Virus record (IMG/VR): IMGVR_UViG_3300010334_000103
Coordinates: 1 to 43,055 of that record
Length of the DNA stretch: 43,055 nt
Strand: one strand, 5' to 3'
Source: a virus
Shown: positions 7,750 through 14,810 of the stretch, piece after piece
Layout: each line of letters begins with the position of its first letter
Position numbering within the stretch: position 1 is the stretch's first letter
Notes under the pieces: generated by a model
The model's input: the letters and a program-made list of their open reading frames with translations, nothing else
Database searches by the model: none
Told to the model about the DNA's origin: nothing
Made by a program: the position numbers and the translations under genes

Positions 7750-8766
7750 ATGCCACTTGTAAAACCAACTATTGGTCAAAGCGGTTGGGGCACTACGCTC
7801 AACACCGCGCTAGACTATCTAAATACAAAACCCAGTGCAAACTTTACCGGATACGACTACGAAATCCACGTTAGTCAAATAGACGGAAATGACACTACTG
7901 GTAATGGTGACCTTCTAACCCCGGTTGCTACTATCACTAAAGCCTTGACTTTGGTTACTGGAACCCGTAGGACAATTATTGTTCACCCGGGAGGTTACAC
8001 TGAAAACCCATCAATAACTACTCAGTTCACAACCATAACTGGTCCGGGGCTTATTGGTGGAAACATCGTAATCTATGGAACTTTGAGCACAAATACTGGG
8101 TGCACTATTTCTGGCATAAAAATGACAAACTTAACTGTGAATACGCCGACTGGTACGGGAAACGTTAACATCCTAAACTGCGAGGTCTCTGGAACTTTTA
8201 CAAAAACCAGCAATGCTACTTACGTTGTTGCTCGCCTATGTGACATTAACGCTGCAGCTGTGACTGGAGCTGGATTGCTAGCTTTCTTTGGTGGCAACCC
8301 AAACTTCATAACGGTCAACAACGCTAGTGCAAATGTGATTGTAAAAAGTGCCGTCACCGTTGCCCCTGTTTTAACTGCTGGAACTCTAAGCCTTGTAGAC
8401 TCCGTGGTAAGTGCTGCCGTGACCAATGCGGTTACATCTGCTGCCTCAAGCATCATTACATTAGCGAACTGTCAATTTCTAACTTCCGCATTGACAGGCG
8501 TTGCTCCAGTTGTTTTGAACGGGTTCTACTCAATCCTCAACTGTGTATTCGATAAGCCAAACTCAACTCTAGTTGCCCTTTCAGGGACTGGCGGTTCTAC
8601 AGGCTCTATCGACTACTTCCAGTACATCAACGCAGACCGACTCCTAATGCAAAATGGGACCGCCCCCTCTGTCAGCCTTTCTGGAGGAGGCATTCTTTAT
8701 GTAGAAGCAGGAGCACTCAAATATAGAGGTTCTTCGGGGACTGTAACTACACTGGGCGCAGCATAA
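7750..8766 (+). CDS. Beta-helix spike/fibre protein
   Basis: A 338-residue protein starting two bases after the previous stop. The N-terminal 40 residues ([22 protein letters not shown]) form a virion-attachment motif seen at the start of many phage fibres. Residues about 45-290 have short repeating beta strands with Asn/Cys ladders ([37 protein letters not shown]), as expected for a right-handed parallel beta-helix. The C-terminus ([24 protein letters not shown]) is a common fibre tip motif. Beta-helix spikes often bind or cleave polysaccharide, but no clear catalytic acid pair is visible, so I call it a binding protein only. Confidence 0.75.
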   Translation: MPLVKPTIGQSGWGTTLNTALDYLNTKPSANFTGYDYEIHVSQIDGNDTTGNGDLLTPVATITKALTLVTGTRRTIIVHPGGYTENPSITTQFTTITGPGLIGGNIVIYGTLSTNTGCTISGIKMTNLTVNTPTGTGNVNILNCEVSGTFTKTSNATYVVARLCDINAAAVTGAGLLAFFGGNPNFITVNNASANVIVKSAVTVAPVLTAGTLSLVDSVVSAAVTNAVTSAASSIITLANCQFLTSALTGVAPVVLNGFYSILNCVFDKPNSTLVALSGTGGSTGSIDYFQYINADRLLMQNGTAPSVSLSGGGILYVEAGALKYRGSSGTVTTLGAA

Positions 8767-8781
8767 AGCGCGTAAAGAAAA

Positions 8782-8958
8782 ATGAGCGAACCTAAAAAAC
8801 CAAAACCACAGAAGATAGCTAACCCCGCTTACGCGGAGGGCATGCGGCAAATCCGTCAAAGCAACAAAGCTGGAACTCACGCGCAGGGAACGCCGCGTGA
8901 GCGTAGCCGTAAGGACGCCCTACGAGCATCAATACTTCGTTCTCGAAATGAGGAGTGA
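8782..8958 (+). CDS. Small basic protein, first of the mini-gene cassette
   Basis: A 58-residue protein (MSEPKKPKPQKIANPAYAEG...) with eight Arg and six Lys. The Lys/Pro N-terminus is likely disordered and the rest is an Arg-rich amphipathic helix (MRQIRQSNKAG ... KDALRASILRSRNEE). AAAGAAAA lies before the start. Its TGA overlaps the next gene's ATG. An 8-bp perfect GC-rich inverted repeat (8876-8883 / 8894-8901) lies within it. Small basic helical proteins of this kind are good nucleic-acid binders, but function is unknown. Confidence 0.7.
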   Translation: MSEPKKPKPQKIANPAYAEGMRQIRQSNKAGTHAQGTPRERSRKDALRASILRSRNEE

Positions 8959-9236
8959 TGGTTACCAAACGGTTTGGTCCGTATAAAGGCTCAAAGCAAA
9001 ATGGTGGTCGACCCATTTACGTCTACAAAACCAAAACGGCAGACGGATGGAAAACCACTTCCTCCAATAAAGCTCGCGTGGACTACGAAGACGGACACAA
9101 AACAAAGCTGTCGGATAAGACGGATGTGGACCACAAGGACAATGAAGGTCGTAAAGGTCACGACGCACTTAGCAACCTTCAAGCCATGTCTCATAGTAAG
9201 AATGTAGCTAAAGAAAACAAGAGAAGGGCGCGATGA
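8958..9236 (+). CDS. Small HNH-type endonuclease-like protein
   Basis: A 92-residue protein. ATG 8958 overlaps the previous stop (TGATG); a GTG at 8955 would add one Met. The C-terminal half has the HNH pattern: VDHKDNEGRKGHDALSNLQ with the DH pair, a central N and the NLQ helix, followed by HSKNVAKENKRR. The N-terminal half (GPYKGSKQNGGRPIYVYK) resembles the DNA-binding front end of phage HNH_3-type proteins. Such nucleases are usually free-standing homing enzymes or nicking enzymes. Its position inside a run of lysine-rich mini-genes is unusual and may be insertion or recruitment. All expected catalytic residues appear present. Confidence 0.7.
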   Translation: MVTKRFGPYKGSKQNGGRPIYVYKTKTADGWKTTSSNKARVDYEDGHKTKLSDKTDVDHKDNEGRKGHDALSNLQAMSHSKNVAKENKRRAR

Positions 9237-9277
9237 TGTGCAACGGAAACTGCACTTGCGGAAAAGGTAAAAAGTAA
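9233..9277 (+). CDS. Possible 14-residue Cys/Lys micro-peptide
   Basis: ATGATG at 9233 overlaps the HNH stop and opens 14 codons: MMCNGNCTCGKGKK, ending at TAA 9275-9277. The next gene's ATG begins at the following base. The peptide has three Cys in a CxxxCxC arrangement and a Lys tail, echoing the 53-residue Cys/Lys protein at 10611. The tight fit between two real genes supports translation; its length argues for caution. It might bind metal or serve only for translational coupling. Confidence 0.4.
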   Translation: MMCNGNCTCGKGKK

Positions 9278-9493
9278 ATGGCAAAGATTGTAGCCGGTGG
9301 CAAAAAGCACACCGTGACTAAAAAGACCACTGACAAAGGTGTTGGGAAAAAGGGAGACATCATTGTTCAGCAAAACAGCAAATCTGGTAAAAAAGAACAA
9401 ATGAACTTGACAAAATTGTCCGGGGCTAAGACTGTCGCTCAAGGTGTCAAGGATACAAAGAAGTTTCATAAAGAGCACCCAAGGATTAAGTAA
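9278..9493 (+). CDS. Lysine-rich mini-protein (71 aa)
   Basis: A 71-residue protein with 18 Lys and few acidic residues. It has an N-terminal basic stretch (AGGKKHTVTKKTTDKG), a short hydrophobic strand (GDIIVQQ) and a basic C-terminal helix (VKDTKKFHKEHPRIK). Its ATG directly follows a TAA and its own TAA overlaps the next ATG. It is probably soluble, largely disordered and able to bind nucleic acid. No family is recognised. Confidence 0.75.
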   Translation: MAKIVAGGKKHTVTKKTTDKGVGKKGDIIVQQNSKSGKKEQMNLTKLSGAKTVAQGVKDTKKFHKEHPRIK

Positions 9494-9681
9494 TGGCTGA
9501 GAAAAAGAAAACCAAGTCTCGGGTAAACGAAGCTGGTAACTACACCAAGCCCGCTCTTCGAGAGCGTCTGTTCAAGCAGATTAAAGCCGGAACCAAGGGC
9601 GGAGACCCCGGAGAGTGGTCTGCCCGTAAAGCTCAACTGCTGGCTTTAGAGTACAAGAAAGCCGGGGGTGGCTACAAGTAA
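9493..9681 (+). CDS. Small protein of a phage family with TKP..R..LF motif
   Basis: A 62-residue protein with TAATG overlaps at both ends. Sequence features are SRVNEAGNYTKP, ALRERLFKQIKAGTKGG, EWSARKAQLLALEYKKAGGG. I recall close relatives in marine and freshwater phages and in some giant viruses, always as uncharacterised small proteins. The predicted shape is two short helices around a Gly-rich turn, with a W-S-A-R-K-A-Q core. It may be a structured nucleic-acid or virion-associated protein. This family recollection needs an HMM check. Confidence 0.8.
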   Translation: MAEKKKTKSRVNEAGNYTKPALRERLFKQIKAGTKGGDPGEWSARKAQLLALEYKKAGGGYK

Positions 9682-9932
9682 TGGCTAAAGCAGCACCTCA
9701 AAAGTCACTGGATAAGTGGACAAAAGAAAAGTGGACAACGTCCGACGGAACCCCGTCAAAAGGAAAGAAGCGCTATCTTCCCGAGAAAGCTTGGTCGGCA
9801 CTAACACCGGCAGAGAAAGCCGCAACTAACCGCGCAAAAGCTAAGGGTGACGGAGGCAAAGCAGGAAAGCAAGTTGCCCCTCAACCAAAAAAGATTGCTA
9901 AAAAAACCGCCGCATACAGAAGGAGTAACTAA
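9681..9932 (+). CDS. Small Lys-rich protein, DUF5872-like
   Basis: An 83-residue protein with 18 Lys. It begins SLDKWTKEKWTTSDGTPSKG, continues RYLPEKAWSALTPAEKAATN and ends with QVAPQPKKIAKKTAAYRR. The repeated W-x-K-E-K-W front and the P-K-K-I-A-K-K tail match what I remember of an uncharacterised family (DUF5872-type) shared by phages and large DNA viruses. The TAATG overlap at the start implies coupled translation. Function is unknown; the high positive charge and helical segments suggest DNA contact. Confidence 0.75.
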   Translation: MAKAAPQKSLDKWTKEKWTTSDGTPSKGKKRYLPEKAWSALTPAEKAATNRAKAKGDGGKAGKQVAPQPKKIAKKTAAYRRSN

Positions 9933-10246
9933 TGGCAAGTGAAGCATGGCAAAAGAAGGCTGGTCAGAACGCTAAAGGCGGGCTAAACGAAAAGGGGCGC
10001 AAGTCCTACGAACGAGCTAACCCCGGCTCTGACCTCAAGGCTCCGGTAAAGTCCGGCAATAACCCACGACGAGCGTCATTCTTGGCACGTATGGGCGGGT
10101 CTCCGGGTCCCGAGCGCAAGCCCAACGGTGAGCCCACCCGACTTCTTCTTTCTCTCCAAGCATGGGGAGCAAGCAGCAAGGCGGACGCCGTAAAGAAGGC
10201 TGCAGCTATCCGCAAGGCAAATGAAGGCAAGAAGAGTGGCAAATAA
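9932..10246 (+). CDS. Small basic protein, DUF6321-like
   Basis: A 104-residue protein following AGAAGGAGTA. Features in order: EAWQKKAGQNAKGGLNEKGR, a SYERANPGSDLKAPVKSG stretch, NNPRRASFLARMGGSPGP, then RLLLSLQAWGASSKADAVKK. This order (GGLNxKGR, LKAPV, RRxSFxARM) is what I recall from the uncharacterised family DUF6321, common in environmental phages. It is the largest member of the cassette, Gly/Lys/Arg-rich, with two probable helices. Function is unknown; a packaged or DNA-associated role is inference only. Confidence 0.75.
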   Translation: MASEAWQKKAGQNAKGGLNEKGRKSYERANPGSDLKAPVKSGNNPRRASFLARMGGSPGPERKPNGEPTRLLLSLQAWGASSKADAVKKAAAIRKANEGKKSGK

Positions 10247-10418
10247 GCGCCCCACTAAAATAAAGCCAGCTCCCGTACCATACCCTGACGGCGGGGGAAT
10301 CAAAGCGGCTAGTACCTCCCGAAGCAATATCAAGCAAAAAGAAATTGAGTTGGCGGAAGCCAAACACAAACTCGAGCTTGCCAAGATTGAAGCAAAGCAC
10401 AAGACAACCAAATCCTAA
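10236..10418 (+). CDS. Small basic protein with C-terminal coiled helix
   Basis: GTG 10236 gives 60 residues (MANKRPTKIKPAPVPYPDGG...) with AAGG eight bases upstream. ATG 10221 would add five residues and a larger overlap. The front is Lys/Pro-rich and disordered; the back is one long amphipathic helix (SNIKQKEIELAEAKHKLELA ...) likely to self-associate. It overlaps the previous gene by 11 bases. No family is recognised. Confidence 0.65.
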   Translation: MANKRPTKIKPAPVPYPDGGGIKAASTSRSNIKQKEIELAEAKHKLELAKIEAKHKTTKS

Positions 10419-10428
10419 GGAGAAACAA

Positions 10429-10611
10429 ATGGCGGCAGCAAAAAAACCTACCAAGGGCAACGACAAGATTGGCGTTGTTATGAGCGAGTACAAGAAAGGC
10501 ACCCTGCACTCAGGAAAGCCCGGTCCCGGAAAAGGTAAAACAGTTACCAGTAAGAAGCAAGCAATGGCGATTGCTATCAGCGAGCAAAAGAAGAAAGAAG
10601 GAAAGAAGTAA
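10429..10611 (+). CDS. Small protein, DUF6496-like
   Basis: A 60-residue protein started at ATG 10429, behind the clear site TAAGGAGAAACA; longer readings upstream lack such a site. The pattern VMSEYKKGTLHSG, then GKTVTSKKQAMAIAISEQKKK strongly resembles the uncharacterised DUF6496 family (V-M-x-E-[FY]-K-x-G-x-L-x-S-G ... K-Q-A-x-A-I-A-x-S-E). That family is widespread in bacteria and phages; its function is unknown to me. The stop overlaps the next start (TAATG). Confidence 0.8.
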   Translation: MAAAKKPTKGNDKIGVVMSEYKKGTLHSGKPGPGKGKTVTSKKQAMAIAISEQKKKEGKK

Positions 10612-10772
10612 TGGCTGCATGTAAGTGCGGAAAATGCGCGGAATGTAAATCGCGTAAAAGCAAAACAACAACTAAGAACACAAAGCTTGCCGCAATGTAC
10701 GGCGACAAGACCAAGGTTACTCGTGGCGATGTAATTACCGCTGCGAAGATGAACAAGAAGAAGGGCAAGTAA
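10611..10772 (+). CDS. Cys-cluster, lysine-rich mini-protein
   Basis: A 53-residue protein missed by a 60-residue length cut-off. It starts MAACKCGKCAECKSRKSK: four Cys in a C-x-C-x2-C-x2-C cluster, suited to binding one Zn or another metal. The remainder is Lys-rich with a short helix (VITAAKMNKKKGK). Both ends overlap neighbours by TAATG. The cluster echoes the 14-codon peptide at 9233. No known family is recognised; metal binding is inferred from the motif. Confidence 0.7.
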   Translation: MAACKCGKCAECKSRKSKTTTKNTKLAAMYGDKTKVTRGDVITAAKMNKKKGK

Positions 10773-10972
10773 TGGCTACCGCAAAGAAGTACATTGGAAC
10801 TGCTGCTGACAAGAAGCAGGACGCCAAGACCATGAAGGGCATGACCCCTGCTCAGAAGGCGAAGTTCAAAAAAGAAGACGCCAAGATGGACAAGAACACC
10901 AAGCTGACCAAAGCGCAGGACACCAAGAAAGACAATGCGCTTGCCAAGAAGATTAAATCTGGCAAAAAGTAA
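10772..10972 (+). CDS. Extremely lysine-rich mini-protein (66 aa)
   Basis: A 66-residue protein with 21 Lys (32%), the most extreme of the cassette. It alternates Lys with Ala, Asp and Thr (MTPAQKAKFKKEDAKMDKNT) and would be one long charged helix or disordered. The composition recalls histone H1-like or HU-tail-like sequences, but there is no specific family match. It is the last gene before a strong terminator. Confidence 0.75.
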   Translation: MATAKKYIGTAADKKQDAKTMKGMTPAQKAKFKKEDAKMDKNTKLTKAQDTKKDNALAKKIKSGKK

Positions 10973-10986
10973 TCCAGCTAATTTAT

Positions 10987-11016
10987 GCGGGGGCTGCGTT
11001 TGCAGCCCCCGCTTTT
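10987..11016 (+). terminator. Strong rho-independent terminator
   Basis: A perfect 11-bp stem (GCGGGGGCTGC / GCAGCCCCCGC) with a GTTT loop is followed by TTTT. It ends the mini-gene cassette 14 bases after its last stop codon. Confidence 0.9.
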
Positions 11017-11045
11017 GCATCCGTAAGGTAGGCTTTGTATCCGTA

Positions 11046-11423
11046 ATGAAAAAAAGACGGCATCTCCTAACCGGAATAAACCCCGAAGAAAAAACCGGGG
11101 TTTGCTGCATTGACGGCTTGGTTTCCATTACGCCCACGGGAACCTATAAAGAGGACGGCTCTATTTACTGGAGATGCGCCCCCCAAAAAAATTGGCTTTC
11201 TCACGTATCTAAAAGACCTTACATTGTTCATAAAAAAAGCCAGTGTGAGCTATGCGGGTTTGTCCCAGAAAACCCCGTCCAGCTGGATGTTGACCACGTA
11301 GACGGCAACAATGCTAATAACAATCCTGACAATCTTAAGACTCTTTGCGCCAACTGCCATCGTCTAAAAACACACCAGAACAAAGACTGGTTGCCCACGG
11401 TTTTACCGGATATTACTGAGTAA
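11046..11423 (+). CDS. HNH endonuclease
   Basis: A 125-residue protein started at ATG 11046, the first ATG after the terminator. The ribosome site is poor (GGTAGG, 13 bases away), so expression may be low. The fold signature is clear: CELCGF knuckle, VDHVDGNNANNNPDNLKTLC, then CANCHRLKTHQ. It therefore carries a zinc-binding C-x2-C ... C-x2-C frame around a DH ... N ... H active site. Upstream it has a WRCAPQKNW segment typical of phage HNH proteins. Such genes are commonly free-standing homing or nicking nucleases. It sits alone between a terminator and the neck genes, as expected for an inserted selfish gene. Confidence 0.88.
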   Translation: MKKRRHLLTGINPEEKTGVCCIDGLVSITPTGTYKEDGSIYWRCAPQKNWLSHVSKRPYIVHKKSQCELCGFVPENPVQLDVDHVDGNNANNNPDNLKTLCANCHRLKTHQNKDWLPTVLPDITE

Positions 11424-11510
11424 CTTTCCCTATCCTTGAAGTGTAGGTATCCGTGCGGGTACTTACCTAGCTCCGGCTAGAACCTGCGCCTCGAATGGGG
11501 ATTTTGCGAA

Positions 11511-11624
11511 ATGGCTTACCGCTATTTGACGCTCGAAAATACGAGCGCCTATTTTCTGCATACTGCAGGGTTCTACCGGTCCCATTTCGACAAAATAGCA
11601 GGTTACTCTCATGAAACTTCTTAA
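11511..11624 (+). CDS. Possible 37-residue aromatic-rich peptide
   Basis: ATG 11511 opens MAYRYLTLENTSAYFLHTAG... to TAA 11622-11624, overlapping the next gene by 14 bases. A competing frame from ATG 11495 gives 39 codons with an ATGA join at 11611. The two cannot be separated by inspection, and the stretch also looks like a promoter. Either may be spurious. Confidence 0.2.
   Translation: MAYRYLTLENTSAYFLHTAGFYRSHFDKIAGYSHETS
11526..11555 (+). promoter_or_regulatory. Candidate promoter with operator-like inverted repeat
   Basis: TTGACG (11526-11531) and TATTTT (11550-11555) are 18 bases apart. A perfect 6-bp inverted repeat, CGCTCG-AAAATA-CGAGCG (11530-11547), fills most of the spacer. It lies 56 bases before the first neck gene and after a terminator, where a new promoter is needed. 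The 11424-11510 stretch before it shows nothing else clear. Confidence 0.4.
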
Positions 11625-11922
11625 AGAAGCGCTCGAGAAAGCCGCGCACGATACCGCGGCTTATGTTACTGCTGACCTCCGACACACTGCTCGAGAGCAC
11701 GGCTGGGACGAAGACGTCGTCAGCACAATGCATGTCTCCCACGGAGAAGACGGATACAAAGTCAATGTGCCGGACCACTTACGGGACAAAGCGTTTGTCC
11801 ACGAGTTTGGTGACGAAAAAACAGCTCCTACTGCAGCTATCCGAAAGTACAGCAACAACCACGCGGTGGCTGCTCAGGTAATGCTTAAAAACCTTGAAAA
11901 GCACTTAGGGGGCAGACTGTGA
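11611..11922 (+). CDS. Neck / tail-completion protein (HK97 gp10-like)
   Basis: A 103-residue protein. It has an N-terminal helix (LKEALEKAAHDTAAYVTADL), a beta hairpin in the middle (MHVSHGEDGYKVNVP), a conserved-looking AFVHEFGDEKTAPTAAIRKY stretch and a C-terminal helix. The V-H-E-F-G segment followed by a Pro and a helix is characteristic of the HK97 gp10-like family, which helps finish tails or joins them to heads. Length is normal for the family. It overlaps the next gene by GTGA, so the pair are probably co-translated just before the sheath gene. Confidence 0.6.
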   Translation: MKLLKEALEKAAHDTAAYVTADLRHTAREHGWDEDVVSTMHVSHGEDGYKVNVPDHLRDKAFVHEFGDEKTAPTAAIRKYSNNHAVAAQVMLKNLEKHLGGRL

Positions 11923-12554
11923 CGTTCCTACTTTCCGAAGACAAAGCTTTGCGCGAAAAACTTCAGGGCATGGTCGTTCAAGACCAGAAAGCCACCGGTG
12001 ACGATAAGCCTCGCTCGGTAGGCGTATGGTTCGGGCAGCCGGACCAAGAAATCCGTAATCAGTCGTACCCCTACATCACTATTGACATGATTGATGTTCA
12101 GCGAGACCAAAGCCGTGAAATGCGCGGTCTAGTTAGCCCCGATTACCTCAGCCCAGACGGGTCAGCAGAGCACAAAATTATTGATATGCCCATTCCGGTA
12201 ACAATTGATTACCAAGTCACCTCTTATGCACGTCATCCGCGGCATGACCGAGAGATTATCAGTCAACTTCTTCACACGAAGTTCCCCATTAGGTTTGGCT
12301 ATCTAGAACTTGACGATGGAACTCGTCGACGACTAGATGTCATGGACGTCTCAAAGCGAGACGTTACCGAGCAGGCAAAGCGTCTGTTCGTAAACGCAAT
12401 CACTGTACGTGTCTCTAGCGAGGTCGTACTCGGAACACTAAAGACTCTTCCGGGAGTCGACACTATAAATATCAACCTTCCCGGTCTTACAGAGAACAAT
12501 CGCCCCGGCGACCCGTTCTATGTAGGAATTGGTCAAGCCACTATTACGCCCTAA
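11919..12554 (+). CDS. Probable tail terminator / neck protein
   Basis: A 211-residue protein from GTG 11919, overlapping the previous stop. It has a helical start, then alternating strands (SYPYITIDMIDVQRDQS, MPIPVTIDYQVTSYA), a helix with HDREIISQLLHTKFP and an anionic beta region. This strand-helix-strand layout, with a Tyr-containing PVTIDYQVTSYA strand and 'L-H-x-K-F-P', resembles tail terminator (gpU/gp3-like) proteins, which cap the tail tube and sheath. Its place directly before the sheath gene agrees. The family assignment is by shape and position, not by a named motif. Confidence 0.55.
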   Translation: MTFLLSEDKALREKLQGMVVQDQKATGDDKPRSVGVWFGQPDQEIRNQSYPYITIDMIDVQRDQSREMRGLVSPDYLSPDGSAEHKIIDMPIPVTIDYQVTSYARHPRHDREIISQLLHTKFPIRFGYLELDDGTRRRLDVMDVSKRDVTEQAKRLFVNAITVRVSSEVVLGTLKTLPGVDTININLPGLTENNRPGDPFYVGIGQATITP

Positions 12555-12597
12555 CTCGGACCCCCCAGAATCAATAACCACTATCTAAGGAGATAAA

Positions 12598-14106
12598 ATG
12601 GCAGCCTTCGGTCGCCCCGGCGTTTACGTAACTGAACGCCTCCTCCCGTCATCCATTACCGGAACTACCGCGACAAATGCCGCGGGAGCTATCGTCGGTA
12701 AGTTTGCTCAGGGACCCACCACCGTTACGCTCGTGACCTCATGGTATGAGTTTTCGCGCACATTCGGTGGATACGACATCGCCTACCCGGCAACGTTCGG
12801 TGTAGGACTGTTCTTTAAGAACGGTGGAACTGAGCTCTATGTTCGCCGTGTTCTTAACTCAAGTGCCACTGCAGCGGCAACCAACATTGTCAACGCTTCG
12901 GCTGCGACACTGGGAACAGTCACCCCGCTAGCTAAGGGTGCGGACAGCAACAACCTTCGCATCCAGTTCACTTGTCGTGATGCAAGTCCTACCACAAGCA
13001 GCTACTGGGACCTTGCGGTTTACAAAGAAGCCGGAACAGATTCGGCAAGTACCGCTGATGACATTCTTCTTGAGCAGTTCCCCAATGTTCTTCTTGGGTC
13101 TACGACCTCAAAGGATTACATTGTTTCGGTAGTTCAGGCAGAATCTCAGTACATCAGCATCGCCATTACTGACGCAACTAAGTTCCCGGTTACTACCGTA
13201 ATCCCACTGACCGGGTCGTCTGATGGAACAGCAGTTTTGGTTGCAGACTTCCAGACTGCGGTTAATGACTTTGCATCAATCGAGCGCCCTCTGGTGCTGT
13301 TTGCTCCAGAAGTTATGCGTGTTATGGGAAGCACAGACGGAGCTACTATTCAGGGCTACCTTCTCGCTTTTGCCGAAGCTAACGCTGGCTTTGCGGTTCT
13401 CGACACGGCGGCAGACTTAAGCGTCTCGCAAGCAACCACCTACGCAAGTGGATTGGCTACTTCAAGCTTCGCGGCTGTCTACTACCCAAACATCTACATC
13501 TCTGACCCGCTTGGTCGCAACAGCACGTCTGTCCGCAAGGCTGGACCTGCCGGAGCGGTTGCAGGTCTGTACTTGACGACTGACCGTGACTACGGTCCCT
13601 TCAAGTCGCCTGCTGGTCTGCAGTACACGGTTGGTGGCGCGGTTGCTCTTGAGCGTCGCTTTACCTCGGCTGAACTGGACACCTTGAACAGTGCGGCTAA
13701 GCCGGTTAACGCTATCCGAGACATTCCGGGTGCCGGAGTCGTTGTCATGGGTGCCCGCACCCTGAAGCAGGATGGCACGGCTAACCGGTACATCTCGATG
13801 CGACGTTCGCTCAACTACCTGAAGAAGGAGCTCACGCAGCTGACACAGTTTGCACTGTTCCAGAACAACGATGAGCGACTGTGGTCACAAATCCGTGCCA
13901 CGGTTTCTGTGTTCCTCAACGACTACCGTAACCGCGGGGGTCTTGCCGGTGGAAGCCCGGATGAGGCTTTCTACGTCAAGTGTGATGCAGAAAACAACCC
14001 CGACACCAGCGTTGCTCAGGGTGTCGTAAACATCGAGGTTGGCGTCTCGCTCGAGTACCCCGCCGAGTTCATTTCCATCACTCTCAGCCAGAAGACTGCG
14101 AACTAA
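12598..14106 (+). CDS. Contractile tail sheath protein
   Basis: A 502-residue protein behind CTAAGGAGATAAA. The N-terminus FGRPGVYVTERLLP is the classic sheath start. It is followed by GKFAQGPTTVTLVTSWYEF and FFKNGGTELYVRRVL. The C-terminal conserved domain carries GAGVVVMGARTLKQDG, RYISMRRSLNYLKKEL and FVNIEVGV-like strands. It forms the outer tail cylinder and contracts on infection, so its presence defines the phage as a myovirus. Codon usage is strongly optimised, like the capsid gene. The tube gene follows at once. Confidence 0.97.
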   Translation: MAAFGRPGVYVTERLLPSSITGTTATNAAGAIVGKFAQGPTTVTLVTSWYEFSRTFGGYDIAYPATFGVGLFFKNGGTELYVRRVLNSSATAAATNIVNASAATLGTVTPLAKGADSNNLRIQFTCRDASPTTSSYWDLAVYKEAGTDSASTADDILLEQFPNVLLGSTTSKDYIVSVVQAESQYISIAITDATKFPVTTVIPLTGSSDGTAVLVADFQTAVNDFASIERPLVLFAPEVMRVMGSTDGATIQGYLLAFAEANAGFAVLDTAADLSVSQATTYASGLATSSFAAVYYPNIYISDPLGRNSTSVRKAGPAGAVAGLYLTTDRDYGPFKSPAGLQYTVGGAVALERRFTSAELDTLNSAAKPVNAIRDIPGAGVVVMGARTLKQDGTANRYISMRRSLNYLKKELTQLTQFALFQNNDERLWSQIRATVSVFLNDYRNRGGLAGGSPDEAFYVKCDAENNPDTSVAQGVVNIEVGVSLEYPAEFISITLSQKTAN

Positions 14107-14123
14107 CCGAAGGAGAATACCTA

Positions 14124-14810
14124 ATGGCAACCGTCATTAACAACCGGTCCAACCTTGCGACCGACCCGATGAGGAACTTTCGGTTCCTCGTCGTATTCAA
14201 GCCTCACAATGCGGGGCAACTTAACCTGACTGGTGGGACGGTCCCCATGGGCTTCACCTCCGTCTCAGGCATGTCGGTTACGACCGACAGCATCCCCTAC
14301 CGTGAAGGTGGCTACAACACCACTGTTCACCAGATTCCGGGACAGACCACGTTCTCACCGATTACGCTTCAGCGCGGTGTGATTCTTGGTACCGACCAGA
14401 ACTGGGAATGGATGCGGAAGCTGTTCCGCACGGTGCAGGCAGCCGGAAGCTCGAACACTCTCACGGACTTCCGTGCAGACATCGAGATTCAGGTTTTGAG
14501 CCACCCCATCTCGGGCTCGGGCGCGAACGACACCTACGCAACGGCAAACGACGACCATGTAGCAATGCGGTTCAACGTTTACAACGCGTGGATTACCTCG
14601 GTCGCGTATTCTGACCTCAACGCTGGTGACAACGCCATCTTTGTTGAACAGATGTCTTTGGTACACGAAGGCTTCGATGTCAACTGGGCGTACAACTTGA
14701 CTGAATCGGCTGCGGGATTTGATACTCCCGCTCCGGCATCGGCAAGTTTGACCAAGCGTGCAAACAACAGCGGTCGCAATAACCCAAGCCTTCGCGCACA
14801 GGTTCTCTAA
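14124..14810 (+). CDS. Tail tube protein (T4 gp19-like)
   Basis: A 228-residue protein with GAAGGAGAATACCTA upstream. Features in order: DPMRNFRFLVVF, the VPMGFTSVSGMSVTTD motif, a YREGGYN loop, and the FSPITLQRGVILGTDQNWEW block. That order is diagnostic of the gp19/phage tail-tube fold; the family's beta-barrel stacks as hexamers inside the sheath. The C-terminal region (NAWITSVAYSDLNAGDNAIF) also fits. Codon bias is high. The gene pair sheath-tube is canonical. Confidence 0.95.
   Translation: MATVINNRSNLATDPMRNFRFLVVFKPHNAGQLNLTGGTVPMGFTSVSGMSVTTDSIPYREGGYNTTVHQIPGQTTFSPITLQRGVILGTDQNWEWMRKLFRTVQAAGSSNTLTDFRADIEIQVLSHPISGSGANDTYATANDDHVAMRFNVYNAWITSVAYSDLNAGDNAIFVEQMSLVHEGFDVNWAYNLTESAAGFDTPAPASASLTKRANNSGRNNPSLRAQVL

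Noticed and set aside
7530-7874. 114-residue frame spanning two structural genes
   Set aside because: It crosses the stop/start of two well-supported genes and has no ribosome site.
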